A DNA stretch of 43,843 nt from a virus. The DNA is taken from positions 1-43,843 of the IMG/VR virus record IMGVR_UViG_3300037325_000381. One strand, written 5' to 3'. The notes under the pieces were generated by a model. The model made no database searches. It saw only the letters and a list, made by a program, of their open reading frames with translations, and was not told the DNA's origin. The position numbers and the translations under genes are program-made. Positions 7,841 to 14,371 of this stretch are shown in pieces; positions within the stretch are counted from its first letter, which is position 1, and the number at the start of each line of letters is the position of its first letter.

Positions 7841-8059
7841 TTATTCCGGAAAATAGTTGCAACGGGGATGGCAGTAGATTCTGCCGGGGATAGGGCATCC
7901 ACCGAAACCAATATTCGGCTCTATCAGCATAGTGCTTTTGGGAGAGAACCCGTAATTCTTGAGACAGTATGTATCAAGCTCAGTAGCGGTCGGAGTTTCT
8001 CCGTCAAATACGAGCATGACCTTGCCGGACATGTGATCTTTTGAGCAGTCAGTAATCAT
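7841..8059 (-). CDS. Hypothetical protein, 72 aa
   Basis: Function unknown. Contains five cysteines, with C-x3-C spacing near the C terminus, without a standard zinc motif. Starts with AGGAAA upstream, directly after the leader of promoter copy 5. Confidence 0.75.
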   Translation of the reverse strand: MITDCSKDHMSGKVMLVFDGETPTATELDTYCLKNYGFSPKSTMLIEPNIGFGGCPIPGRIYCHPRCNYFPE

Positions 8060-8093
8060 GATGTTTCCTAATGGAGTTGGTTGGTATACATTT

Positions 8094-8122
8094 ATTATGC
8101 CACAAGCTTAGATAAAAGTAAA
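8094..8122 (-). promoter_or_regulatory. Repeated extended -10 promoter, copy 5
   Basis: TTTACT at 8122-8117, 17-bp spacer, TGG plus CATAAT at 8099-8094. It is the only copy with a -10 mismatch at the first base, so it may be weaker. Its leader is of the ATACCAACC type. Confidence 0.8.
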
Positions 8123-8123
8123 C

Positions 8124-8279
8124 CTACTCTTCAAAAACTTCGAACCAAACATCTCTCCAGGGTGACGAAGCTTCTTCTTGCTCTACAAACGCATCTGCCT
8201 CCTCTTCTGTAGCAAATTCGGCGACGGTGTTTTTGTACACCTCGTCATAATCTTGAACACATCGTTGAACATTAAACAT
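8124..8279 (-). CDS. Small acidic protein, 51 aa, member of a local paralogue family
   Basis: Too short for most gene finders, but it follows promoter copy 6. It shares the layout MFxV...AEFxTExEAxxF...WFExxEE with the 51-aa protein at 10028-10183. Function unknown. Confidence 0.75.
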   Translation of the reverse strand: MFNVQRCVQDYDEVYKNTVAEFATEEEADAFVEQEEASSPWRDVWFEVFEE

Positions 8280-8305
8280 TTTGGTCTTTCGGTTGGTATG
8301 TGTTT

Positions 8306-8334
8306 ATTATAACACACCTAGGAATAAAAGTAAA
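8306..8334 (-). promoter_or_regulatory. Repeated extended -10 promoter, copy 6
   Basis: TTTACT at 8334-8329, 17-bp spacer, TGT plus TATAAT at 8311-8306. The -10 sits inside a perfect inverted repeat TGTGTT-N6-AACACA, and the leader is of the ATACCAACC type. The 8335-8447 stretch to its right holds a small GGGC/GCCC hairpin but no gene. Confidence 0.85.
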
Positions 8335-8447
8335 ATCTTACGGGCCTAACGCCCACATCTTAATTTCAGCGTGATCCTCAAAGCATTATGAACCGGTTGG
8401 CATCTACAAATAAAAACTAAGGTATCATATTTTTTATTATTTTATAC

Positions 8448-8792
8448 TTATCTCACTAATGCACACATAGATAGCGCTTCATTGGTGGAGATATTAAGTT
8501 CATTACACCTGTGAATAATCTTTTTTGCCTTACCTAAGTACTTCCCATGGGCATAACCACCCCAGTTATCTTTGGCATAACTACCCGAGTTATCTTTATT
8601 ATTTTTAATTTCATGGAACCAACCACAACCATCTATGTGATTTGCCGTACATAGCAGAGAATGTAATTCTCTGGCTAAATCCTCCTCTGGGGATTCTTTT
8701 TTTAATGCTTCTAGACGAAGTTTTAACTCCTCCATAATAGAAGATTGCTTTTCAATTTGTTCTTGAATAGAGGAAATAGTATATTTTGACAT
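8448..8792 (-). CDS. Hypothetical protein with N-terminal coiled coil, 114 aa
   Basis: Residues 8-35 form a heptad-rich helix (IQEQIEKQSSIMEELKLRLE). The C-terminal half carries histidines and GWFHEIKNN and GGYAHGKYLGKA segments of unknown role. Good AAGGA upstream. It begins 8 nt after the broken nicotinamide phosphoribosyltransferase fragment, so it may have been brought in by the deletion that truncated that gene. Confidence 0.75.
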   Translation of the reverse strand: MSKYTISSIQEQIEKQSSIMEELKLRLEALKKESPEEDLARELHSLLCTANHIDGCGWFHEIKNNKDNSGSYAKDNWGGYAHGKYLGKAKKIIHRCNELNISTNEALSMCALVR

Positions 8793-8800
8793 ATTGATCC

Positions 8801-8968
8801 TTACAGGTAAGATTGCAAACCGAAGAATACCGTTTTATCATACATTCCGCCACGGGATTCGATATATGAGCAAACATATTCAGTACCAGGTGGGTACTGC
8901 AAATACATGCTGACTTTATAAGAGTCAGTATTGATGAGAATACTATTTTCCATCTTGGGAGTTTTCAT
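8801..8968 (-). pseudogene. nadV: N-terminal remnant of nicotinamide phosphoribosyltransferase (NadV/NAMPT)
   Basis: 55 codons with the family signature: NTDSYKVSMYLQYPPGTEY, then SYIESRGG and TVFFGLQSYL. Full-length phage NadV is around 480-500 aa, so about 90% is missing and a new gene starts 8 nt later. The AAGGA site and start codon remain intact, so the peptide may still be made. It indicates that an ancestor carried NAD+ salvage. Confidence 0.85.
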
Positions 8969-9001
8969 TTTAAAATCCTTAACATGCAAGTGCGGTGAAG
9001 T

Positions 9002-9097
9002 CTATCTTCTTTGCACGAAATATCTAGCAGATTCTCGGTCTGTTAGATAAACTTGTTTATACCCGAAAGCTCTTACCGTTGGCTTTCCAGATAACAT
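9002..9097 (-). CDS. Possible very small protein, 31 aa
   Basis: A short open frame fills the gap after the membrane-protein gene. Its segment VYLTDRESARYFVQ resembles the FYLTRSEAQQA segment of the 54-aa protein at 9858-10022. No clear ribosome-binding site. It may be a truncated paralogue. Confidence 0.35.
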   Translation of the reverse strand: MLSGKPTVRAFGYKQVYLTDRESARYFVQRR

Positions 9098-9100
9098 TTT

Positions 9101-9283
9101 TTATTGAAATAAACCCACATACCCGAAGATGCTTCCAACCGGACCGAGAAAAATTGAAATTCCCTTGACGATCCAGAATGGTGTAATCAAGTCCATAGTT
9201 GCTGGGATACTCATTGCAACTTGTACAACGTTGATGATCCATCCGACTATAAAGAAAGCCCAGATACCGATAATAGTTTTCAT
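9101..9283 (-). CDS. Small membrane protein, 60 aa, two transmembrane helices
   Basis: Hydrophobic segments at about residues 2-24 and 32-58 with little soluble sequence. GGAG lies about 7 nt before the ATG at 9283. Similar small inner-membrane proteins of unknown role are common in large phages. The overlapping 83-residue frame in the same stretch is rejected. Confidence 0.8.
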   Translation of the reverse strand: MKTIIGIWAFFIVGWIINVVQVAMSIPATMDLITPFWIVKGISIFLGPVGSIFGYVGLFQ

Positions 9284-9492
9284 TTTTTGCTCCAAAGAGT
9301 TTTTTCAAGATTTGCGTTTGATGCCATCAGATTCTTTACCTGATCTTTCAGTTTGTCCTCACGCATTTTAGCAAAGCCAGCCTGCGCTTTATTGAAACGG
9401 TCGAGATCGATCAGCTCTTGGACTAGGGCCCAAAGTACAATATGATCCTGTGTGGTACAAGCGGCGGATTGGATTTGGTCTGATGTTCGCAT
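9280..9492 (-). CDS. Helical hypothetical protein, 70 aa, probably leaderless
   Basis: Function unknown; mostly helical, with a basic C terminus. The ATG at 9492 begins only 5 nt after the -10 of promoter copy 7, so transcription would start at or next to the initiation codon and no ribosome-binding site is possible. It overlaps the membrane-protein gene by ATGA. Confidence 0.7.
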   Translation of the reverse strand: MRTSDQIQSAACTTQDHIVLWALVQELIDLDRFNKAQAGFAKMREDKLKDQVKNLMASNANLEKTLWSKK

Positions 9493-9497
9493 AAATT

Positions 9498-9526
9498 ATT
9501 ATAACACAAGGTTGGATAAAAGTAAA
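9498..9526 (-). promoter_or_regulatory. Repeated extended -10 promoter, copy 7, embedded in a gene end
   Basis: TTTACT at 9526-9521, 17-bp spacer, TGT plus TATAAT at 9503-9498. The whole element is also coding sequence for the last residues of the SWIM protein, whose TAA stop is part of the -10 hexamer. Confidence 0.85.
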
Positions 9527-9861
9527 CCACCTTCTTCTGTGTGCTTGCACTTGGCCCGAAAAATAAAGCCTGGGCAGCTGCACCGGAGAACACCATTTTT
9601 CTTGGTAACATGATATACAGCTCCTTTGCTACCCATGATCTTGGCAGTCGGTTCAGAATCTGGAAGTTTGTAGCCGAAGGTATTCGGCACTTGAACAAAA
9701 GTTCTACCACGAACATAGAATGGAATTGGCTTCTTAAAAGTTTTTACTTCTGTTTGGCCAGATGAAACAAAAGCGATCATCTTGGATTTATCCTGGGTAA
9801 GCAAATAGATATGATTTTTACCACCACCAGCCCAAACTGTAGTTTCTTGAAGGAAATTCAT
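9499..9861 (-). CDS. SWIM-type zinc-finger protein, 120 aa
   Basis: The C-terminal part carries CSCPGFIFRAKCKH, fitting the CxCx(n)CxH SWIM pattern, preceded by a VYHVTKKNGVLR beta segment. SWIM domains bind DNA or protein. The last nine residues are encoded by promoter copy 7, so the tail is probably a by-product of a promoter insertion. The start overlaps the 54-aa gene by ATGA. Confidence 0.85.
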   Translation of the reverse strand: MNFLQETTVWAGGGKNHIYLLTQDKSKMIAFVSSGQTEVKTFKKPIPFYVRGRTFVQVPNTFGYKLPDSEPTAKIMGSKGAVYHVTKKNGVLRCSCPGFIFRAKCKHTEEGGLLLSNLVL

Positions 9862-10022
9862 TCTACTTCTACCACATAATAAAAGTGATTATCTACACAA
9901 GTTACGCCATTATTCAAACGATCAGCAGCTTGTTGGGCTTCAGACCGGGTTAGATAAAACATAACAAATTCATTGCGGTAATTTTTATCATCGCTATAGA
10001 TTTCTTTTAATAATTTATACAT
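9858..10022 (-). CDS. Small protein, 54 aa, paralogue-like
   Basis: MYKLL start, then an EFVMFYLTRSEAQQAADRLN helix and a YYVVEVE end, a layout like the 51-aa proteins at 8124-8279 and 10028-10183. Function unknown. It lies 5 nt after the previous gene and overlaps the SWIM gene, so all are in one transcript. Confidence 0.75.
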   Translation of the reverse strand: MYKLLKEIYSDDKNYRNEFVMFYLTRSEAQQAADRLNNGVTCVDNHFYYVVEVE

Positions 10023-10027
10023 AAAAT

Positions 10028-10183
10028 TTACTCTTCGGTGAACTCAAACCAAGTGAAAATATCCATACTGGCTTGTTCCATGTCGCTAGCGAACTGTCGA
10101 GCTTCTTTTTCCGTTTCAAATTCTGCGATCAGCTTCTTTGGTTCCAAGAAAAGATCGTTGCGGCATTTGAAGACTAAAAACAT
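10028..10183 (-). CDS. Small acidic protein, 51 aa, local paralogue family
   Basis: Contains AEFETEKEARQFASDMEQ and ends WFEFTEE, matching the 51-aa protein at 8124-8279 along its length. The ATG at 10183 has AAGGAAAT upstream. First gene after promoter copy 8. Confidence 0.8.
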   Translation of the reverse strand: MFLVFKCRNDLFLEPKKLIAEFETEKEARQFASDMEQASMDIFTWFEFTEE

Positions 10184-10219
10184 TTTATTTCCTTGGTGGT
10201 CTTGTCGGGGTATGTGTTT

Positions 10220-10248
10220 ATTATACCACACCACAGAATAAAAGTAAA
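10220..10248 (-). promoter_or_regulatory. Repeated extended -10 promoter, copy 8
   Basis: TTTACT at 10248-10243, 17-bp spacer, TGG plus TATAAT at 10225-10220. A GGTAT/ATACC inverted repeat spans the -10 and the start site. It drives the operon 10183 to 9499. Confidence 0.85.
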
Positions 10249-10251
10249 ATT

Positions 10252-10722
10252 TTACACGCCTAGTTTGGCCACATGGACCCAGTTGATCCGGCACATAATC
10301 TGACGGTTGTAGAAGCGATCCAGGTTCTCAAGCACCCGCAGGTCCATCTGGGTCCTAGCTTCCGTGTACGACAACTCTCCCTTGCTTTTACAGAAGAACA
10401 AAATCTCACGCTTAAAATTATCGATCCCTAATAGCTCAATATCAGCAATTAGGCGTTCAGAACTCCCCCAATATTCACGCCAATCCGAGTGAACTAAGAT
10501 AGTGGTCTTTTTCTTATACTTCTGACCCTTACCGGTCTCACCCTTCTTCAGTTTACGATAGAGAGTTTTAACCGATGTTTTCTTGAAGTATATTAGCTTT
10601 CTCCCGATATAGGCTTTACCATCGGAAATTCGGCTTATTTTATAGATAAAACCAAGTGCAGTTTCGGGTATCAGTGAATCATTGAATGGTAGATCATTAT
10701 AGATCCAACCGGGCTCACTCAT
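10252..10722 (-). CDS. GIY-YIG domain endonuclease
   Basis: 156 aa. The N-terminal GFIYKISRISDGKAYIGRK (about 24-42) is the GIY...YIG motif, followed by a basic linker, YWGSS and a later E in YTEARTQMDLRVLE. Family members cut DNA and many are free-standing homing or nicking endonucleases in phages. It sits at the boundary of the nrd operon, as T4 seg genes sit between conserved genes. Target unknown. Confidence 0.8.
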   Translation of the reverse strand: MSEPGWIYNDLPFNDSLIPETALGFIYKISRISDGKAYIGRKLIYFKKTSVKTLYRKLKKGETGKGQKYKKKTTILVHSDWREYWGSSERLIADIELLGIDNFKREILFFCKSKGELSYTEARTQMDLRVLENLDRFYNRQIMCRINWVHVAKLGV

Positions 10723-10867
10723 CTAAATCATCATCCCCATGATCCATATCTAATGGATCAGCACACACTGGGCACACTGTAACTTTAGCATCATCGAAGT
10801 CGTCTCCGAGTCTAATAGTTCCTCGGGTTTCACAATTGGAGCAATCGAAAGTAATTTTTTGTGACAT
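10715..10867 (-). CDS. Zinc-ribbon miniprotein, 50 aa
   Basis: C9-SN-C12 and C32-PV-C35 form a zinc ribbon with a strongly acidic tail (DMDHGDDDLDE). It overlaps the GIY-YIG gene start by 8 nt, and the terminator at 10907-10930 lies upstream. Function unknown. No copy of the repeated promoter is seen upstream. Confidence 0.75.
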   Translation of the reverse strand: MSQKITFDCSNCETRGTIRLGDDFDDAKVTVCPVCADPLDMDHGDDDLDE

Positions 10868-10906
10868 ATATAGCCTTGTTTGTTAAGTCAACCTATTTAA
10901 CAAACT

Positions 10907-10930
10907 AAAAAAGGATCCGAAGATCCTTTT
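10907..10930 (-). terminator. Terminator after the nrd operon
   Basis: Minus strand: AAAAGGATC, TTCG loop, GATCCTTTT with further Ts. It begins 3 nt past the glutaredoxin stop codon. Near-symmetrical A/T flanks mean it could also work in the other direction. Confidence 0.9.
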
Positions 10931-10932
10931 GT

Positions 10933-11184
10933 TCAGGCGCTTGTTAATAGTTCAACAAGTTCAGTATAACCACCTATATATTTATTGTCTCTTAGGATAA
11001 TAGGGACAGTTCTAGCCGAGGGGGCTAATAACTTGGCGTGACTTAATGCAATATATGATTGAGTAAGATCCTTGTCCTGCCCAACTTCAATGTGAAGTTC
11101 CTTGTAGTCAATATTTTTAAGAAACAAAAGATTTTTAGCCTTAACGCAAAACCCACAATTTGGTTTTGAAATAACAGTGTACAT
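10933..11184 (-). CDS. nrdC: Glutaredoxin (NrdC/NrdH-like)
   Basis: 83 aa with an N-terminal redox site KPNCGFCVKA (C11, C14), a conserved TVPIIL cis-proline strand and a GGY glycine pair near the end (IGGYTELVELL). Such proteins reduce the C-terminal CxxC of the reductase large subunit. The start overlaps the nrdB stop (TAATG), which fits co-expression and the role. Confidence 0.92.
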   Translation of the reverse strand: MYTVISKPNCGFCVKAKNLLFLKNIDYKELHIEVGQDKDLTQSYIALSHAKLLAPSARTVPIILRDNKYIGGYTELVELLTSA

Positions 11185-12281
11185 TAAAAGTCCGTTTCAA
11201 AGGTTGTCTGACTATCATCGCGCACAAGAACATTTACCTTGTATGCATTTGCATTCTGCTCTTGCGGAGCAGGTTGTGTATTACCAATATTAATCCAGTT
11301 TTCCATGAAGGGCATAGGATTGGTTTTTGGAAACTTGTGTTCTGATTTTACATCAAGAAACTGAAATACTTCCTTGGCATTATAAAGTACCCAAGCAGAT
11401 ACTGTATTGGCATTTACACCAACCAGTTCTCTGCCTTCGCTGAATAGATACTCAACCCATTTTAATTCTGAAGCTACCACCTCGTTGGCTAATTCCTCAA
11501 TTCTTGGCTTCAGTCTTTTGTATGCTGCCTTACCACGTTCTGTCGCTAGTTCAACCCTTAACACTTCCTTATCTAATTCTGAATGAACTTCTAATTCGTC
11601 CTGGGCAATTTTTTGAACTGCCTTACCGATAGATTGAAATGGACCTGTACTGCAAATAGCAAATGTAATACTAAAACTAGCCATGAATTGAAGACGTTCT
11701 AATAATAGAAGTGCGACAATTGCCATGAATAGGTCATCATACACATCATCAGTATAATTACGATCTAGTGCATACTGGTGACTGGTTTTATATAACTTAG
11801 AAAATACCTTATTGACTGTATTCATTCTAATGATGGATTCACGAACACTTAGAATATCAGCAAAAACCTTTTCTGGGTCATTGAATGAGGTTCGGATAAT
11901 TTCAGAATATGTTGCTGAATGAATAACCTCATTGTCACTAACCCTCTGATATGCTGCCCATAGTGAACTATCAGTAATAAATGGCGCCAGCAGAGGCGCA
12001 ATTGAACGAGAAGCAACAGAATCTGCTTCCCATTGCCAGGCCAGTGTTCGGATCATCATATCATAAACTGACTTCGAACAGTTATTAAAATCCATATTGC
12101 ATTGGGTAAAGTCGAACTCGGTCTCTTCCCAATCTAAAGATTTCATTAATTTATACAGTCCCCAAATCTTAGGGTATGGTTTATGCGCGGTATTAAAAAG
12201 GCCAGGTGCCGCACCAAAAAATAATGGTGACTTAGATTCCATGTAAGACTCAATGGTCTTATCTTCATTAAAAACTTCCAT
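11184..12281 (-). CDS. nrdB: Ribonucleotide reductase class Ia, beta subunit
   Basis: 365 aa ferritin-like protein. Iron ligands and radical site are visible: D87, E118 and H121 in DNEVIH, Y125 (the tyrosyl-radical position), E195, and a second acidic/histidine pair in QDELEVH. The C-terminal tail (TTFETDF) is the usual docking peptide for the alpha subunit. It generates the radical used by NrdA. AAGGA lies 5-6 nt before the ATG. It is in one operon with the nrdA pieces and glutaredoxin. Confidence 0.95.
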   Translation of the reverse strand: MEVFNEDKTIESYMESKSPLFFGAAPGLFNTAHKPYPKIWGLYKLMKSLDWEETEFDFTQCNMDFNNCSKSVYDMMIRTLAWQWEADSVASRSIAPLLAPFITDSSLWAAYQRVSDNEVIHSATYSEIIRTSFNDPEKVFADILSVRESIIRMNTVNKVFSKLYKTSHQYALDRNYTDDVYDDLFMAIVALLLLERLQFMASFSITFAICSTGPFQSIGKAVQKIAQDELEVHSELDKEVLRVELATERGKAAYKRLKPRIEELANEVVASELKWVEYLFSEGRELVGVNANTVSAWVLYNAKEVFQFLDVKSEHKFPKTNPMPFMENWINIGNTQPAPQEQNANAYKVNVLVRDDSQTTFETDF

Positions 12282-12299
12282 AATTCCTTAAATTTATTT

Positions 12300-13394
12300 T
12301 TACAAACTACACGATTCGCATATCTCTGATTCAGAGCTTAGCGCGTTTTCGCCAGTGTCTAGATTGACTCCATTACTGGTCTTACTATTAATATAATATC
12401 TGCTCTTAAGCCCGTATTTGACAATGTCGAGATAATCCTTAATCATTTCTGAAGATGTAATCTTTTGTTCGCCTAAAATTTTGACAAATAAATCAGCAGA
12501 GATACCCTGATCGGTCCATTTCTGAATGATGGCATAAACCTTAATCATATCAGTGGTAGAAATACCCCAGGCAGACTGATATTTATGCTTTAATTTTGAG
12601 CCTTCTGGAGCACACCAATAGTTAGGAACAGAAGAATCCGTGGTTTTCATAATGTTAAGCTCACGAATAGGATAGAGTCCGTTGGTGGTACCTGACCCGA
12701 GCGATGACGATTCAGCGGGCATGTGCGCGTTCAATACGGAATTTCTAATTCCACCATTTGCTACAATGGCAGAACGTAAGAATTCCCAATCACGCTTATT
12801 TTCAACAGTGACTAATTCATCTACACGCTTTTCATATGTATCAGTTGGTAACCAGCCATCTACCCATTTGGTTTTATGCATCCATGGCGCATTACCTAGT
12901 TCCTTACCTAGTCTTAATGAGGCATTGATTAAATGCCACATATGAGTTTCAGATAGTGTATGAATAAAATCTCGGCCATCCTGATCATCATACTTTTTAT
13001 TTTCTTTAGCGAGTAAATGTGCAAGACCAATCATACCAACACCAGCGGACAGTCTGGCCTTTGCAGTATGAGCTAATGCTTTGAATGCATAATCTGATTT
13101 ATGAATACAAACATCAATCATTTTTAGTGCATAATATGCTGCGTCAGCATATTGCTCATCTGACTCGATATTAGACACCACCACCGCACCCAATGAGCAT
13201 AAACCAATTTCGCCGTCACCCTCTTTATAGTCACTATATAGATCAGCCACAGACTCAAAACCAGCTGTAGGAATTGCAATTTCCGCACAATTATGAACTA
13301 GAATACCATTGGCAAAAAAGTTTTCAACTTTAGCCACTGTGATATCATATACCGGAATATCATTTAACAATTCAATAATTTTAATTTTAATCAT
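12300..13394 (-). CDS. nrdA: Split-intein C fragment fused to C-terminal half of NrdA
   Basis: 364 aa. Residues 1-35 are a C-intein ending in block F/G sequence (YDITVAKVENFFANGILVHN). C36 is the +1 extein residue. The remaining 329 aa are the C-terminal part of class Ia NrdA, beginning CAEIAIPT, with EIGLCSL (second active-site cysteine) and a terminal CESC redox pair served by glutaredoxin. Together with the N half the spliced protein would be about 751 aa, the size of E. coli or T4 NrdA. The start overlaps the endonuclease stop by ATGA. Trans-splicing is inferred from complete intein ends, not shown. Confidence 0.93.
   Translation of the reverse strand: MIKIKIIELLNDIPVYDITVAKVENFFANGILVHNCAEIAIPTAGFESVADLYSDYKEGDGEIGLCSLGAVVVSNIESDEQYADAAYYALKMIDVCIHKSDYAFKALAHTAKARLSAGVGMIGLAHLLAKENKKYDDQDGRDFIHTLSETHMWHLINASLRLGKELGNAPWMHKTKWVDGWLPTDTYEKRVDELVTVENKRDWEFLRSAIVANGGIRNSVLNAHMPAESSSLGSGTTNGLYPIRELNIMKTTDSSVPNYWCAPEGSKLKHKYQSAWGISTTDMIKVYAIIQKWTDQGISADLFVKILGEQKITSSEMIKDYLDIVKYGLKSRYYINSKTSNGVNLDTGENALSSESEICESCSL
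13290..13394 (-). other. C-terminal split intein (IntC, 35 aa)
   Basis: Short C-intein of the size typical of phage split inteins (gp41-1 class). Terminal HN followed by Cys has the asparagine for cyclisation and the +1 nucleophile. Confidence 0.9.
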
Positions 13395-14332
13395 TTTCGA
13401 CCTTTTCTATAATTTGTATTTTTTATTAAAAAATCATCTAACTCAGATATTAGTATAGATTTAGATAATATTCCGTTTGTTACCCATTTCTTACTCGATG
13501 TCATATGAGAAGCTGCCAGTTTTTGCACATCTGAACGATAATAAGGAATATATTTTATATCCTGCTTCCGCAATATATTATACTCTAGTATAAGTCCATT
13601 TATTGACCCAAAATTATTTTGTATCCAGACATAGGAAATCTTTTTAAACTCTACGAATTCGGTCTTTAGGGCAACTGAGAATGCAGTCATAATAAAGCGA
13701 TTTTCCACAATAGACCTAGAAACGCAATCCATCACACGCAATTTTCTTTCCGGTGTCATTTCCTTGTAATTTCTATTTGTAGAACCCACACCAAAACCAG
13801 CCGGTTGTTTTGTACCGGGTCGGCCTTTCGAATGATGGCACCATTCACCACTTAAAACCTTCGGGTGGTCAACTGGGATAGAACCGATAACTTCTCTAGT
13901 CACGCTATCGACCACGGGCATTTTCCCAGTTCTAGCCTTTGACAAGCTTTCAATACCAATCGCTTTTAGGCATTCCATCTCTACTAAAAAGGCTTCATCA
14001 ACTTCAGACATGTTACGCTGTCTTGGATGGGTCGACAAACCCTTTGAAAAGAAGAATTGTAATGAGGACCCCGCAGAATAACCATAATGGCTACCCTTCA
14101 AAATTTCATAAAGATAATAATGAGCTAGTAAATGTTCTCTGAATGTCAATAGAACTTTATTACTTTTGGCATTCGGATTACCCTCTAGATGACCACGGGG
14201 ACCTTTTCGCGCCCGTTCCTTAAACATAAAATCTGGGATAATATGATGACTTTCATAGTACACCCGATTTCTTTTGGTTCTGCATTCAGCTTTCGCATTT
14301 TCAATCATTTCCTTATACTTAATTTTATACAT
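13391..14332 (-). CDS. HNH-family homing endonuclease inside the fractured nrdA
   Basis: 313 aa. The nuclease core is ESHHIIP (H29, H30), then N58, then LTFREHLLAHYYLYE (H67, H71), the phage HNH pattern. The C-terminal end (KKWVTNGILSKSILIS... KGRK) resembles DNA-binding tails of phage HNH proteins. It sits exactly between the intein halves, so it would home into intein-less nrdA. A TATAAATA element at 14360-14367 may give it separate late expression. T4-like phages can carry HNH enzymes in nrdA, but not normally combined with a split intein. Confidence 0.88.
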   Translation of the reverse strand: MYKIKYKEMIENAKAECRTKRNRVYYESHHIIPDFMFKERARKGPRGHLEGNPNAKSNKVLLTFREHLLAHYYLYEILKGSHYGYSAGSSLQFFFSKGLSTHPRQRNMSEVDEAFLVEMECLKAIGIESLSKARTGKMPVVDSVTREVIGSIPVDHPKVLSGEWCHHSKGRPGTKQPAGFGVGSTNRNYKEMTPERKLRVMDCVSRSIVENRFIMTAFSVALKTEFVEFKKISYVWIQNNFGSINGLILEYNILRKQDIKYIPYYRSDVQKLAASHMTSSKKWVTNGILSKSILISELDDFLIKNTNYRKGRK

Positions 14333-14359
14333 GGTACTCCCAGATTAAATGTTATATTA

Positions 14360-14367
14360 TATTTATA
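14360..14367 (-). promoter_or_regulatory. T4-like late promoter motif TATAAATA before the homing endonuclease
   Basis: Minus-strand TATAAATA in the 39-nt gap between the IntN stop and the endonuclease ATG, which begins 27 nt downstream. Phage homing endonucleases are often under late promoters. Chance matches are expected elsewhere in such AT-rich DNA. Confidence 0.5.
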
Positions 14368-14371
14368 ACAT

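Noticed and set aside
8335-8447. Strong terminator
   Set aside because: The GGGC/GCCC hairpin has only four pairs and no clean T run; left as undecided non-coding DNA.
9057-9308. 83-codon minus-strand frame starting MKKLFGAKN
   Set aside because: It overlaps the two-helix membrane protein in another frame; the latter has a better start site and a membrane-protein composition.
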